The translations under genes and the position numbers were made by a program. From AP-15 sp963735445 (lineage in GTDB: Bacteria > Pseudomonadota > Alphaproteobacteria > ATCC43930 > CGMCC-115725), in the NCBI GenBank assembly GCA_963735445.1, contig CAVTLC010000042.1, positions 61,425 to 125,424 on the forward strand: a stretch of 64,000 nucleotides of DNA, given 5' to 3'. Below the pieces are notes generated by a model. That model was not told the origin of the DNA. It did no database searches and was given only the letters and a program-made list of their open reading frames with translations. The first letter of the stretch is position 1. Each line of letters starts with the position of its first letter. Shown here piece after piece: positions 25,284 through 34,645 of this stretch.

Positions 25284-26099
25284 TCAGGCCGAATTTGGGG
25301 CCGCGACACGGGTCGGTCGATGCGGCAAACGCTCAGCAGCAAGCTTTGCGGAGCGACCACGCGGCCCATGAAAATAAGCATGTATCCACGGGTGATCGTC
25401 TTGCAACAGCTGGTCCAGGGTGCCAATCCGGATCTTCTTGTCGACCAATACCGCGACGCGATCGCAGATTGCGAAAAGAGTGTCGAGGTCGTGCGTGACC
25501 ATAAAGACGGTCAAACCGAGACTGCTTTTCAGATCACGGATAAGGTCGTCGAACTCGCCGGCGGCAATCGGATCGAGCCCCGCCGTGGGCTCGTCGAGAA
25601 AGACGATTTCGGGATCGAGGGCCAGAGCGCGCGCCAAACCGGCTCGCTTGCGCATGCCGCCCGAGAGCTGCGCCGGGAATTTGGCTCCGGCATCCTCGGG
25701 TAAACCGGCAAGGCCGACCTTCAGCGCCGCGATCTCGTCCATCAAAGCCTGAGGCATGCGATAGAATTCCCTGAGCGGCACCTCGATGTTCTGGGTCACG
25801 CTCAGCGAGCTAAACAGGGCACCGTCCTGAAACAGGACGCCCCAGCGCTGTTCGAGTTCGTGCTGCTCGGTTTCGCTCATCCTTAGAATATCGGTCCCGA
25901 AAACCTCTATGTCGCCCTCGACTGGTCGATTGAGCCCGATGATCGTCCGCAGCAACACTGATTTCCCGCTGCCGGACCCCCCGACAATGCCGAGAACTTC
26001 GCCGCCGAATACATCGAGATCGAGTCCGTCATGTACGGTCTCGCTTCCAAAGCGGTTTACCAGGCCGCGCACGCTGATGATCGGCTGACGATTGCCCAC
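25284..26099 (-). CDS. mlaF: ABC transporter ATPase (MlaF type)
   Basis: 271 residues. It has Walker A (GGSGSGKSVLLRTI) near residue 40, the signature LSGGMRKRAGLARALALDPE, Walker B with EIVFLDEPTAGLDP and a switch His (VMVTHDLD). Together with the permease it powers lipid movement between the inner and outer membranes. The order on the strand is mlaE (26102-27262), mlaF, mlaD, lipoprotein, with only 2 bases between mlaE and mlaF. A short extension (HGPRGRSAKL...) at the C-terminus is not conserved in the usual MlaF. Confidence 0.93.
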   Translation of the reverse strand: MGNRQPIISVRGLVNRFGSETVHDGLDLDVFGGEVLGIVGGSGSGKSVLLRTIIGLNRPVEGDIEVFGTDILRMSETEQHELEQRWGVLFQDGALFSSLSVTQNIEVPLREFYRMPQALMDEIAALKVGLAGLPEDAGAKFPAQLSGGMRKRAGLARALALDPEIVFLDEPTAGLDPIAAGEFDDLIRDLKSSLGLTVFMVTHDLDTLFAICDRVAVLVDKKIRIGTLDQLLQDDHPWIHAYFHGPRGRSAKLAAERLPHRPTRVAAPNSA

Positions 26100-26101
26100 G
26101 G

Positions 26102-27262
26102 TCAGATTTTCAAAGTGGAGAAGACGACGGAGAAGAGGGCGTCGATCACGATCACGAGAAAGATCGCTTCGACCACCGACAATGTTGTCAATCGGCCGAC
26201 GCTTTCAGCGCTTCCCGTTACCTGCAGGCCCTCATAGCAGCCAATCATCGCGATAATGCCTGCAAAAAACGGCGCTTTGGACAGCCCAACCCAGAACGTT
26301 CGAGCACTGACCGCATACTGCAGCTCCCGGAGAAACTGAGGTATCGTAATCCCGAGCACACCCCAGGCCATCAGACATCCGCCCAGCAATCCTATCAGAT
26401 TGGCGTACAGGGTCAGCATCGGCAGGGTCAGCAGGAGCCCGAAAAGGCGCGGGATCACCAACACCTCGATGGGATCGAGGCCGAGCGTGCGGAGCGCGTC
26501 GATCTCTTGGCTGACCCGCATCGTGCCGATCTGGGCGGTAAACGCGCTGCCCGAGCGGCCGGCAATGATGATGGCGGTCATCAACACCCCAAGCTCGCGC
26601 AGAATACCGACCGCCAGCAGATCGACCGTATAGATCTCCGCGCCGAAGCGACGCAGCTGGTCGGCACCCTGATAGGCGAGAACCACTCCGATCAGAAACG
26701 ACAACAGGCCGACGATCGGCAGCGCGTTGACGCCCGTCTGCTCCATCTGAGCGACCATAGCGGTCAGTCTCAGCCGGCTTGGGTGGCGAACCAGGCGACC
26801 CGTCGTCACACAGACGAGACCGAAAAAGCCGAGAATGCTGTAGGCGCGTCGGAAGAGAGCGAACGTGATTTCCCCGATATGGACGGAAAACTCGATTATC
26901 GGGGCGAAAACTCGAAGCCGTGTGTGATGATCCGGACGGGGATGGGTAAATGCGGTCGGGTGGCTGCCGGCACGGACTTGCTCGAATAGCGGCGCAAACA
27001 TCGGCGCCAGATTGCGCATCTCGACCGAATTGCCGCGGGCCGACAGATCGTGCTCGGTACGCAGCAATAGCCAAGCCCCGGCGCTGTCGATGCGCTTTAT
27101 GCCAGCGAGATCGATCGTCACTGGCCGATGCGACGGCAAATCCAGCGCCCGCAGCCTGCGGTCGAGGTCGGCTGCCGTGGCTACCAACCATTCTCCCGCA
27201 GCGCTCAGCACCGTATGCTCGGCGTCTTCGGTTTTGACGAGAGTCGGTGCTGCTAATGTCAT
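26102..27262 (-). CDS. mlaE: ABC transporter permease MlaE with N-terminal STAS domain
   Basis: About 386 residues from the ATG at 27262; a TTG at 27274 is also in frame. The first ~100 residues form an STAS domain (VTIDLAGIKRIDSAGAWLLL), the part supplied by the separate protein MlaB in E. coli. Then follows the MlaE permease domain with about five membrane helices: VNALPIVGLLSFLIGVVLAY, GRSGSAFTAQIGTMRVSQEI and LGLDPIEVLVIPR. The fused STAS-MlaE form is known in other bacteria. It is divergent from apt with a 121-base gap that must hold the operon promoter. Confidence 0.92.
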   Translation of the reverse strand: MTLAAPTLVKTEDAEHTVLSAAGEWLVATAADLDRRLRALDLPSHRPVTIDLAGIKRIDSAGAWLLLRTEHDLSARGNSVEMRNLAPMFAPLFEQVRAGSHPTAFTHPRPDHHTRLRVFAPIIEFSVHIGEITFALFRRAYSILGFFGLVCVTTGRLVRHPSRLRLTAMVAQMEQTGVNALPIVGLLSFLIGVVLAYQGADQLRRFGAEIYTVDLLAVGILRELGVLMTAIIIAGRSGSAFTAQIGTMRVSQEIDALRTLGLDPIEVLVIPRLFGLLLTLPMLTLYANLIGLLGGCLMAWGVLGITIPQFLRELQYAVSARTFWVGLSKAPFFAGIIAMIGCYEGLQVTGSAESVGRLTTLSVVEAIFLVIVIDALFSVVFSTLKI

Positions 27263-27383
27263 GGCCGCGGTCAAGATACGCGTTCACAAATGCCGGGCGA
27301 GACCTTTCCAACCACGCAAAAAACCGCTATGCGGCGTGGCACCGCAGTTCGATCGTCCGCAATCGCTCGCCGAGGACGGCTCT

Positions 27384-27899
27384 ATGGATCTCAAGCAACA
27401 TATCCGGTCGATACCCGATTTTCCCAAGCCCGGGATATTGTTCTACGACATCTCGACATTGCTTGCGCATCCCGATGCGTGGCGAACAACGGTCACCCAG
27501 CTCGCCGAATCGCTGCGCCCGCATCAGCCGGATCTTCTCGTTGGGATCGAATCGCGGGGGTTTCTGGTGGCGGCTCCGGTCGCTTATGCGCTCGGCTGCG
27601 GATTTGCGATGATCCGCAAACAAGGCAAGCTTCCCGGCAAGACCGTGCGGTTTACCTACGACCTCGAATACGGCAGCGACACGATCGAGATGCAAGCTGA
27701 TGCGGTCGCCCGGGGTCAGCGGGTTGCGGTGCTCGACGATCTCCTCGCGACCGGTGGAACAATGCAGGCGGCGATCGATCTTGTCCGCCGGCAAGGCGGC
27801 GTCGTCGCCGCCGCCGGATGCATCATCGAGCTCAGCTTCTTACAAGGCCGGGACCGGATCGATGTCCCGTTGAGCGCGATGGTCGCCTACGACGACTGA
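27384..27899 (+). CDS. apt: Adenine phosphoribosyltransferase
   Basis: 171 residues from the ATG at 27384. It converts adenine and PRPP to AMP in purine salvage. Characteristic stretches are MDLKQHIRSIPDFPKPGILF, GIESRGFLVAAPVAYALGCGF, RKQGKLPG and the PRPP-binding RVAVLDDLLATGGTMQAAI. The open frame extends upstream to 27012, across the start of the mlaE gene, but that part is antisense to mlaE. It ends 13 bases before the convergent methyltransferase gene. Confidence 0.96.
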   Translation: MDLKQHIRSIPDFPKPGILFYDISTLLAHPDAWRTTVTQLAESLRPHQPDLLVGIESRGFLVAAPVAYALGCGFAMIRKQGKLPGKTVRFTYDLEYGSDTIEMQADAVARGQRVAVLDDLLATGGTMQAAIDLVRRQGGVVAAAGCIIELSFLQGRDRIDVPLSAMVAYDD

Positions 27900-27911
27900 C
27901 ACTGGTGCGGG

Positions 27912-28556
27912 TCAATCGTCGCTGCCGGGACGGCTCGCCCCGAGACTACGGCCGATCACCGCGTAAAGCGGGTCGCCGCCGCCCGGCGGGGTACGATCGA
28001 GGCATCGAATATCGGCCCAATTGCCGGCCTCGGCAAAATGGTGGGCGACCAGGCATAAATGCCCGGTATCGTCATGCAGGCACCAGCAGCCGATCGGCCG
28101 GGTTGGCCGGCAGCGCTTGGAGAATGTAACGACAAGCGGCGCCCCCGGTTTTAGCACCCGTCCGATTTCGCGGATTACATCGCGCGGCCGCGTCAACTGG
28201 TGCACTGCGACACACAATGTGGCGCCGTCGAACTCACCGCCGCCAAACGGCAGCCGCGGATCGCAGTTCAAATCCTGTATCCGCCACTCGTCCAGAAAAG
28301 GGTTCTCCGCCAACTCGCAAGCGTTTCCGCCGATCCCGACAACGCGCGAATAAGATATTTCGGGCGGCAAGTGACTGACCCAACCCGACATCACATCGAG
28401 GATCGAGCCACCCTCCGGCAAGATTTCGCGGTAGAGATCGGTGATAGCCGCAATCGCGGCGTCGTCAATGTGGGTTAGACGTGGCGGTTCAATTCCGAAA
28501 AGCGAGTCCGCCAACTCATCAAAGCGCGGTAGAGGAAGGATCGGAAGCAGCGTCAT
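27912..28556 (-). CDS. SAM-dependent methyltransferase (class I)
   Basis: 214 residues from the ATG at 28556, preceded by GGGGGAT. It contains the SAM-binding region ILDVMSGWVSHLPPEI, where the usual D-x-G-x-G-x-G loop is replaced by VMSGWVSH, then GIGGNACELAENPF and a DLNCDPRLPFGGGEFDGATL stretch matching motifs II-III, and RVLKPGAPLVVTFSKR. Short proteins of this kind are common beside housekeeping genes. The weak motif I is unusual. The substrate is unknown. Confidence 0.75.
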   Translation of the reverse strand: MTLLPILPLPRFDELADSLFGIEPPRLTHIDDAAIAAITDLYREILPEGGSILDVMSGWVSHLPPEISYSRVVGIGGNACELAENPFLDEWRIQDLNCDPRLPFGGGEFDGATLCVAVHQLTRPRDVIREIGRVLKPGAPLVVTFSKRCRPTRPIGCWCLHDDTGHLCLVAHHFAEAGNWADIRCLDRTPPGGGDPLYAVIGRSLGASRPGSDD

Positions 28557-28683
28557 ATCCCCCGTCTCTGTGCTTGCCCCTACGAGAGCTTGTGCCGACA
28601 GATAGGAAGAAATCGCCCGCGCTTCCATAGAAGAAAAACCGCACAAGGTGAAAAGATCGAAGATCGTATCGCCGGCGACCGGT

Positions 28684-29802
28684 TTAATCGGACAGCGCGG
28701 CCTCGGCCGCCGTCAACGGCAGACCGAGAGCATTCGCGACCGCCGGGTGAGTCACCCGCCCGCGGCACGTATTGAGGCCTCGGCGCAAATGCGGGTCCTC
28801 CGACAGCGCGCGTCGCCAGCCATGGTCGGCAATCGCCAAGACAAAGGGTAGGGTGGCGTTATTGAGAGCGACGGTCGAGGTTCGCGCGACAGCGCCCGGC
28901 ATGTTGGTCACGCAGTAATGCACGACGCCCTCTTCGATATAGGTCGGCGCCGCATGCGTCGTCGGGCGGCTCGTCTCAAAGCAGCCGCCCTGATCGATCG
29001 AAATATCGACGATCACGGTGCCGGGCCGCATCGCGCGCACCAATTTGCGGCTGACGAGCTTGGGGGCGGCGGCGCCCGGAACCAGCACCGCGCCAATCAC
29101 CAGATCGGCCGCGGCTACCTCATGCTCGATGTTTTCCATCGTCGCGAACAGCGTATGGAGCTGGGCGCCGAATTGCAGGTCGAGCTCGTATAGCCGTGGC
29201 AGCGAGCGGTCGATAACGGTGACGTAAGCCTCCATGCCCATCGCCATGCGTGCGGCATTGGTACCGGCGACCCCGCCGCCCAAAATGACGACCTTGGCTG
29301 CCGGGACCCCGGGAACACCGCCGAGCAGTACGCCAATCCCGCCCTGTTCCTTTTCGAGGCAGTGAGCGCCGACCTGCACCGCCATACGGCCGGCAACTTC
29401 GCTCATCGGCGCCAAGAGTGGCAGGCCACCGCGCGCATCGGTGACCGTCTCATAAGCAATCGCAATCGCGCCCGAGCCGAGCAATGCCTCGGTCAGCCCA
29501 CGATCGGCGGCGAGGTGAAGATAGGTGAACAGGATTTGGTCGCGCCGCAGCAGCTCGGTCTCCTGAGGCTGCGGCTCCTTGACCTTGACGATGAGCTCCG
29601 CCGCGGCGAAGACCTTGGCGGCATCCGGCAGAATGCGGGCGCCGGCGCTCTCATAAGCGTGATCGTCAAAGCCGATGCCGGCGCCGGCACCGGTTTCCAC
29701 GACGACCTGATGCCCGTGATGGACCAGTTCGCGGATGCTGCCGGGAACAAGGCCGACGCGGTATTCTTGGGTTTTTATCTCTTTTGGAACACCGATCAGC
29801 AT
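28684..29802 (-). CDS. ald: Alanine dehydrogenase
   Basis: 372 residues, the usual size. It interconverts L-alanine and pyruvate plus ammonia using NAD. The start MLIGVPKEIKTQEYRVGLVP, substrate-site residues in GGGVAG (VVILGGGVAGTNAARMAMG, the NAD loop) and LHLAADRGLTEALL are all family features. Also visible are VVETGAGAGIGFDDHAYESA and IVDISIDQGGCFETSRPT. It lies ahead of the methyltransferase gene on the same strand with a 127-base gap. No regulator is adjacent. Confidence 0.96.
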   Translation of the reverse strand: MLIGVPKEIKTQEYRVGLVPGSIRELVHHGHQVVVETGAGAGIGFDDHAYESAGARILPDAAKVFAAAELIVKVKEPQPQETELLRRDQILFTYLHLAADRGLTEALLGSGAIAIAYETVTDARGGLPLLAPMSEVAGRMAVQVGAHCLEKEQGGIGVLLGGVPGVPAAKVVILGGGVAGTNAARMAMGMEAYVTVIDRSLPRLYELDLQFGAQLHTLFATMENIEHEVAAADLVIGAVLVPGAAAPKLVSRKLVRAMRPGTVIVDISIDQGGCFETSRPTTHAAPTYIEEGVVHYCVTNMPGAVARTSTVALNNATLPFVLAIADHGWRRALSEDPHLRRGLNTCRGRVTHPAVANALGLPLTAAEAALSD

Positions 29803-29921
29803 ATCCGCCTCCAGCCGACCGCCTCTCCCCGGAGAACCCCAAGCCGGACTTGGCTCCGAGGTCTAGCAGCCGAACAAAATCTGGGGCGGGGCCGATCGAA
29901 TATAAGGCGTTGGAGCTTGCG

Positions 29922-31028
29922 CTAGGTCTCGGCCATACGGCTTGCGACCTCGTCGGCAAGGGCCAATGACGCAGTCAGCCCCGGCGACTCGATGCCGTAC
30001 AAATTGACAAGACCCGGCACGCCGTGCGTCGAGGGTCCCTGCACAACAAAATCGGCCGCAGGCTCGGTGGGGCCGCTGATCTTTGGGCGAATCCCGGCAT
30101 AGCCCGGCTGAAGCGCGCCGTCGCGCAAACTCGGCCAATAGCGGCGAACCGCGGCGTAGAATGCCTCACCGCGCTCCGGATTGACCGTATAGTCGACCGA
30201 CGAGATCCACTCGACATCGGGACCAAAGCGGGCCTGGCCGGCAAGGTCGAGGGTGATGTGGACGCCGAGCCCGCCGGGCGGCGGCACCGGATAAACGAGA
30301 TGACGAAACGGCGTCTTACCGCTCAGCGTGAAGTAGACCCCGCGACAGAAATAGGCGGCGGGATGGTCTCGGGCGGGACGTCTTGGATCGCATGAGCGAG
30401 CGCGGGGGCATAGAGCCCCGCAGCGTTGATCAAATACCGACACCGAATGATGTCGGGCTCGTCGCCGCCGGTCGACAGCTCGAAACCGTCGGCGCGGACC
30501 TTTCCGGCAAGGATCGGGGTGCGCAACACGATCATCGCACCGGCGGCCTCGGCCTCGCCCAGATAGGCGAGCATCAAGTCCATGACTGTCGATGATACCG
30601 GTCGATGGCGAAAACAGTGCTGCGACGCAATGCAATTCCGGTTCGAGCCGCCGCGCCTCGGCAGCGTCGAGACGTTCGACATCATCGACGCCATTGGCGA
30701 GCGCCGCGGCGGCGATCTTCTCGAGCGCCGGGATTTCCGCCTCATCGGAGGCGACGATGATCTTGCCGAGCCGTGCGTGGGCGACGCCGTGCTCGCGGCA
30801 ATAGCCATAAAGCCGCCGCCGGCCCTCGACGCAGGTCGTCGCTTTCAAACTGTCTTTCGGGTAGTAGATGCCGCTGTGGATGACCTCGCTGTTGCGCGAC
30901 GAGGTTTCGAAACCAATGGTCCAAGCGCGGTCGAGCACCAGAACCTCATGCCCGGCGAGCGCCAAAGCCCGGGCCACCGCGAGCCCGATCACCCCGGCGC
31001 CGACCACGATGCACTCGACTTCGTCCAT
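29922..31028 (-). pseudogene. FAD-dependent oxidoreductase (LhgO-like), two compensating frame breaks
   Basis: The product starts MDEVECIVVGAGVIGLAVAR at 31028 with the FAD-binding G-x-G-x-x-G loop, then SRNSEVIHSGIYYPKDSLKA, a stretch typical of L-2-hydroxyglutarate oxidase and related enzymes. The frame is lost near 30585 (an extra T after SHGL) and regained near 30350 (a missing base before YFCRGVYFTLSGKTP). Between them the reading MLAYLGEAEAAGAMIVLRTP is in a second frame. The corrected protein is about 368 residues and ends GLTASLALADEVASRM. Two opposite indels in one well-conserved gene point to sequence error. Without correction the protein would carry a ~80-residue wrong segment. Confidence 0.85.
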
Positions 31029-31232
31029 ACGTCGCTCCGTCGCCTTCAACCCGCAGCGCTCTATGCCCGGTTCTGGGCTGTGTCCTTGTTCGCCTGTCAA
31101 AATGACAGCGTCAAGCCCTGCTCGGCGCCGCGCCTACATCCGCCCCACCCGTCACGGGCAGCGCGAGGCTGCTGGACGGCGTGCTCGAAATCCTCCACAC
31201 TTCACTTTCGTGACAGGCAGCGAAGGGCAACG

Positions 31233-31592
31233 ATGAGCCGGAAGACTGCGATGGTGCTGAAGCTCGGCGACTACCGGGCGCGGCAAGGCACCTTGTACTT
31301 TACGCGCGGCGAATTAAACCAACTCCTCGGCCTTTACAGCCTTCACGTGATCCGCGGGGTTTGGCGCGACTACGCGATCGACCATTCCCCGGGTCTCGCC
31401 CGGTTCTCGGTGTTTCGTCACACGCAGGAATCGCCGCTGTACACGATCGTTAAGACCGCTCCGTCTTCGGGCCGGCCGACCGAATTCATCGTGCAGAGCG
31501 GCCGGCAGAAATTGCGCATATCGCGCAGCCTCGCCGAGGCGCTGGAGTTCTTCCGCACCCATTTGAGCCTGGTTGCTTCCGCTCCCGGCTAA
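31233..31592 (+). CDS. DUF2794 family protein
   Basis: 119 residues from the ATG at 31233. The pattern YFTRGELNQLLGLYSLHVIR, GVWRDYAIDHSPGLARFSVF and SPLYTIVKT matches the DUF2794 family, which is nearly confined to alphaproteobacteria. The function is unknown to me. The last 4 bases overlap the end of the convergent cytochrome b561 gene. The presence of this gene is one reason for placing the host in the alphaproteobacteria. Confidence 0.85.
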   Translation: MSRKTAMVLKLGDYRARQGTLYFTRGELNQLLGLYSLHVIRGVWRDYAIDHSPGLARFSVFRHTQESPLYTIVKTAPSSGRPTEFIVQSGRQKLRISRSLAEALEFFRTHLSLVASAPG

Positions 31593-32203
31593 GTGGGGGA
31601 TCGGGCGCCGCGGCGGCGTGGCAGCATCCGCTCAAGCACATCGTCGCGCCTGATTACACCGTGATAAAGCCCGCCTGCGACATGCAGCGCGACCAGCAGG
31701 TAAACCAAATACTGACCGACGAGATGAACCGCGATCGCCCATTGCGACACGCGCTCGTTCAGCGGGAGTAAAGCGGGAATTGAGAACAGGCCGAAAAAGC
31801 TGACGGCATGACCCGCGGCTGCAGCATTGACGTATCCGGCAATTGGCATCACGACAAATACGAAATAAAGACCGATATGCGTAAGGTGTGCCAGCCCGAT
31901 CTCGATAAATCCGAGCGAGGTGGGCAGCGGCGGAGGGGAATGCCGCGCGCGCCACACCACGCGAAACACCATGATTGCGAGAATGGCCAGCCCGACCGAG
32001 CGATGCAGAAGCAGGAGATCGGCGCGGGCCGGTGTGTTGTGCGCCGCCGACCCGGCAGCCCAGCCGAGCGAGACGACGATCACCGCGAGCGCGGCCACGA
32101 GCCAATGTACGCCTCGCGCCACCGGGCCGTAGTGTCGAGCGATGCTGGGGCCTGCGGCACCGCTCACCGGCGGGCGGCCGACGTCGCGATTAGCGGTATC
32201 CAT
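31589..32203 (-). CDS. Cytochrome b561 family protein
   Basis: 204 residues from the ATG at 32203; the frame is open to 32257. Four membrane helices are predicted: WLVAALAVIVVSLGWAAG, LLHRSVGLAILAIMVFRVVW, LAHLTHIGLYFVFVVMPIAG and AVHLVGQYLVYLLVALHVAG. His residues in the first (GVHWLVA), second (LHRSVG), third and fourth helices are candidates for two haem b ligand pairs. Such proteins move electrons from quinol to periplasmic acceptors such as small cytochromes. The end (VLERMLPRRRGA) is a typical b561 tail. Confidence 0.88.
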   Translation of the reverse strand: MDTANRDVGRPPVSGAAGPSIARHYGPVARGVHWLVAALAVIVVSLGWAAGSAAHNTPARADLLLLHRSVGLAILAIMVFRVVWRARHSPPPLPTSLGFIEIGLAHLTHIGLYFVFVVMPIAGYVNAAAAGHAVSFFGLFSIPALLPLNERVSQWAIAVHLVGQYLVYLLVALHVAGGLYHGVIRRDDVLERMLPRRRGARSPT

Positions 32204-32274
32204 CCGAACACACTCCCTCGATCGCCGCGGAGCGCGTATAGCCGAGGGCTGTGGCACAATGAAGCAAATAGGAT

Positions 32275-32811
32275 ATGCGGAGCATGATTATGATGCTTAT
32301 TCCCCAACGCGTACAGCGCCTGGGATTGGCACTTGCGACGGCTTGGCTGCTGATTGCGCCCGCGGCTGCCCAGCAGGCTAGCGAAGCTCAGCGAGACGCC
32401 ATCCGGCAAGCCTGCCCTGCCGATTATCAGACCCATTGCGCCAATGTGCCGGCTGCCGGCCAGGCCGCGTTTGCCTGTCTGCAGCGTAATTTGGGCAGCT
32501 TATCGCCGGCTTGTCAGAAGGCGGTCAGCGCGGTGAGCGCTGGTGCTGCCCACCAGGCCACCTCTTCAAGCACTTCCGCCGCGTCTCCCGCATCGCGATA
32601 TCCGCAAGCCGTAGAATCCCAATCCGCAGCGCCGATGTCGCCACGCGAAGAGCTGATGGTGCTCCGGCAGGCCTGCGGTAGCGATTTCCGCGCCTTGTGC
32701 AGTGGTGTCCCACTTGGCGGCGGGCGCGCAATCGCCTGCTTGCGCGCTCACGCCGGATCGTTGTCGTCGTGGTGCGGCGAGGCGCTGCATACGGCGCGCA
32801 GCCGCCGCTAG
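32275..32811 (+). CDS. Exported Cys-rich repeat protein
   Basis: 178 residues with a signal peptide (ending APAAAQQ). It carries two similar Cys-rich units of about 45 residues: RQACPADYQTHCANVPAAGQ then ACLQRNLGSLSPACQKA, and RQACGSDFRALCSGVPLGGG then ACLRAHAGSLSSWCGEA. Each has four Cys at matching spacing, resembling the Golgi-apparatus-protein (GLG1) Cys-rich repeat. A Ser/Ala-rich linker joins them. The function is unknown. The start could be the ATG at 32275 or the one at 32284, which has a closer GGAG. Confidence 0.75.
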   Translation: MRSMIMMLIPQRVQRLGLALATAWLLIAPAAAQQASEAQRDAIRQACPADYQTHCANVPAAGQAAFACLQRNLGSLSPACQKAVSAVSAGAAHQATSSSTSAASPASRYPQAVESQSAAPMSPREELMVLRQACGSDFRALCSGVPLGGGRAIACLRAHAGSLSSWCGEALHTARSRR

Positions 32812-32898
32812 ACCTCGGCGGGCGGTTGGGCTGGCCCTCGATCGCCGCCCGGCCTACCATCGTCGACATCGGCAGCAGCTCGTAGGAGACGCGGCGAG

Positions 32899-34422
32899 AT
32901 GATTGACCTCGCGTCGCACGGCGCGGCGGCGGTGCGCGACCCGCTGGTCATCACTCTGGTTGTGTTTTCCTTTGGCGGGCTGCTGACGCATGTCCTGTTT
33001 CGGCGGCATCCGCTCGGCCGCGCAATGGTGCGCGTGATCTTTCTTGTGATCCTGACGATCGTCCTGTTGCGCGCCGGGATCGTCCCCTATCAGCCGCTGA
33101 CCCTCACCGGAGTGCCGCTCCAGGATGCGGTCCACGCCATACTTAAGATCGCCTGGTGGCTGTGGACCGCATGGTTTGTGGTCGGGTTTTTGCGCGTTTT
33201 CGTCGTCACCGAACATCGTCCGCGCGAAGGCAAACTGATCCAGGACCTGCTCGCCGGTGTTGTCTACCTCAGCGCCATTCTCGCGATTACCGCTTACGTC
33301 TTTGACTTGCCGATCAAAGGCCTGCTCGCAACTTCGGGCATCATCGCGATCGTTCTGGGGTTGGCGTTGCAAAGCACCCTGAGCGATCTCTTCTCTGGCG
33401 TTGTGCTGAACTTTAGCCGTCCTTATCGCCCGGGTGACTGGATCAGCATCGATGGCGCGACCGATGGCCGGGTAATCGAGATCAACTGGCGTGCAACGCA
33501 TGTGCTGACCGCAAAGCGCGATCTGGCGATTGTCCCAAACAGCACGATCGCCAAGGCGAAAATCGTCAATGCCAGTTCGCCCTCGGGCATCCACGGCATG
33601 ACCGTGACCGTTCAGCTCGACGCGAACACGCCGCCGGCAAGCGCCGTCGAAGTCTTGAAACAGGCAATTTTGAACACTCAGCTGATCCTGGCGACGCCAG
33701 CCCCACTGGTGGCAATTAAGGCGATAAGCGCCGATTCGATCGATTTTGAAATCAGCTTCTTCGTCGAAGAGCTGGCGCATTCGAGCCGTGCCCAGAACGA
33801 GCTGTTTGATCGGCTTTCGCGGCACCTGGCGGCGGCTGGCATCAAATTGGCGTCGAACCAGAGCCAGCCTTCTTGGCAATCGTTGTCGGCCGCTCGGGAG
33901 AGCGCTCAGACCGCCGCCGAACGCGCCGTCGATCTTGTCGATATTTTTGCCGGTCTCGCCGAACAGGATCGCAAGACCTTGGCCGCAAAGACAAAACCGA
34001 AGCACCATGAACCCGGGGAAACGCTGGTCGATGTCGGAGACGTTCCGAGCTCCTTATTCATTATCGGCGCCGGTGTGGTCTCGATTACGCGCGCCGAATT
34101 CGAGGGCGAAATCGAGGTGATGCGCATCGGCCCGGGCGATCATTTTGGCGAGATCGGAATGCTGACCGGAGCCCCCGCAGAGGTGACGTTAAAGGCGCTG
34201 GTGCCGGTCATCACCTATGAATTGGGAAAGGAGGATCTCGGGCCGGTGCTCGAGGCGCGGCCTGATGTTTCGCAAGAGCTGTGTCGTGTACTCGCCCGGC
34301 GTCAGGCGGCGGGCCAGCTGATCGCGTCGGCGGAGATTGACAAGAGCGTCTCGCCAAACCGAGTTTCGGCGTGGTTCTCCGACCGGCTGCACCGTCTGTT
34401 CGATCTCGCCCAAGCCGACTGA
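32899..34422 (+). CDS. MscS-family channel with C-terminal cyclic-nucleotide-binding-like domain
   Basis: 507 residues with a good ribosome site (AGGAGACGCGGCGAG). About four membrane helices come first, then the MscS pore and neck: GLALQSTLSDLFSGVVLNFS, followed by PYRPGDWISIDGATDGRVIE and NWRATHVLT. From about residue 365 a cyclic-nucleotide-binding-like domain follows, with ETLVDVGDVPSSLFIIGAG and PGDHFGEIGMLTGAPAEVT. In cAMP/cGMP binders that cassette has an Arg before the final A-T (PRSATV); here it reads PAEVT, so nucleotide binding is doubtful. Related fused channels are known as bacterial CNG-type MscS proteins. It precedes the antiporter gene. Confidence 0.9.
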   Translation: MIDLASHGAAAVRDPLVITLVVFSFGGLLTHVLFRRHPLGRAMVRVIFLVILTIVLLRAGIVPYQPLTLTGVPLQDAVHAILKIAWWLWTAWFVVGFLRVFVVTEHRPREGKLIQDLLAGVVYLSAILAITAYVFDLPIKGLLATSGIIAIVLGLALQSTLSDLFSGVVLNFSRPYRPGDWISIDGATDGRVIEINWRATHVLTAKRDLAIVPNSTIAKAKIVNASSPSGIHGMTVTVQLDANTPPASAVEVLKQAILNTQLILATPAPLVAIKAISADSIDFEISFFVEELAHSSRAQNELFDRLSRHLAAAGIKLASNQSQPSWQSLSAARESAQTAAERAVDLVDIFAGLAEQDRKTLAAKTKPKHHEPGETLVDVGDVPSSLFIIGAGVVSITRAEFEGEIEVMRIGPGDHFGEIGMLTGAPAEVTLKALVPVITYELGKEDLGPVLEARPDVSQELCRVLARRQAAGQLIASAEIDKSVSPNRVSAWFSDRLHRLFDLAQAD

Positions 34423-34645
34423 ACAAACCGCCGGCCGGCTCGGATGCGCTCTTAGCGCCGGCTGGCCGCGTGAAACCCGTGCGGCTGGGCCTTCAATCCT
34501 TCGCATTCGCCCGGGCCGGGGATTATCGTTCTTTCGGTAAGGAAGCGATCGGCTATTGGACCGGCGACTCGTGAGCAACGGGCGCTATCGCAATCGTCAG
34601 CTCGCCGACGCGCTGAGGCTGTAGGAACCTGTCCGGGCGGGCCTG

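Noticed and set aside
26232..27311. Open frame of 359 codons on the minus strand over the mlaE gene in another phase
   Set aside because: It is Arg/Pro/His-rich and lies over the well-supported MlaE frame; long shadow frames are normal in this GC-rich DNA.
32854..34008. Open frame of 384 codons antisense to the MscS gene
   Set aside because: No domain is recognisable and the plus-strand gene is certain.
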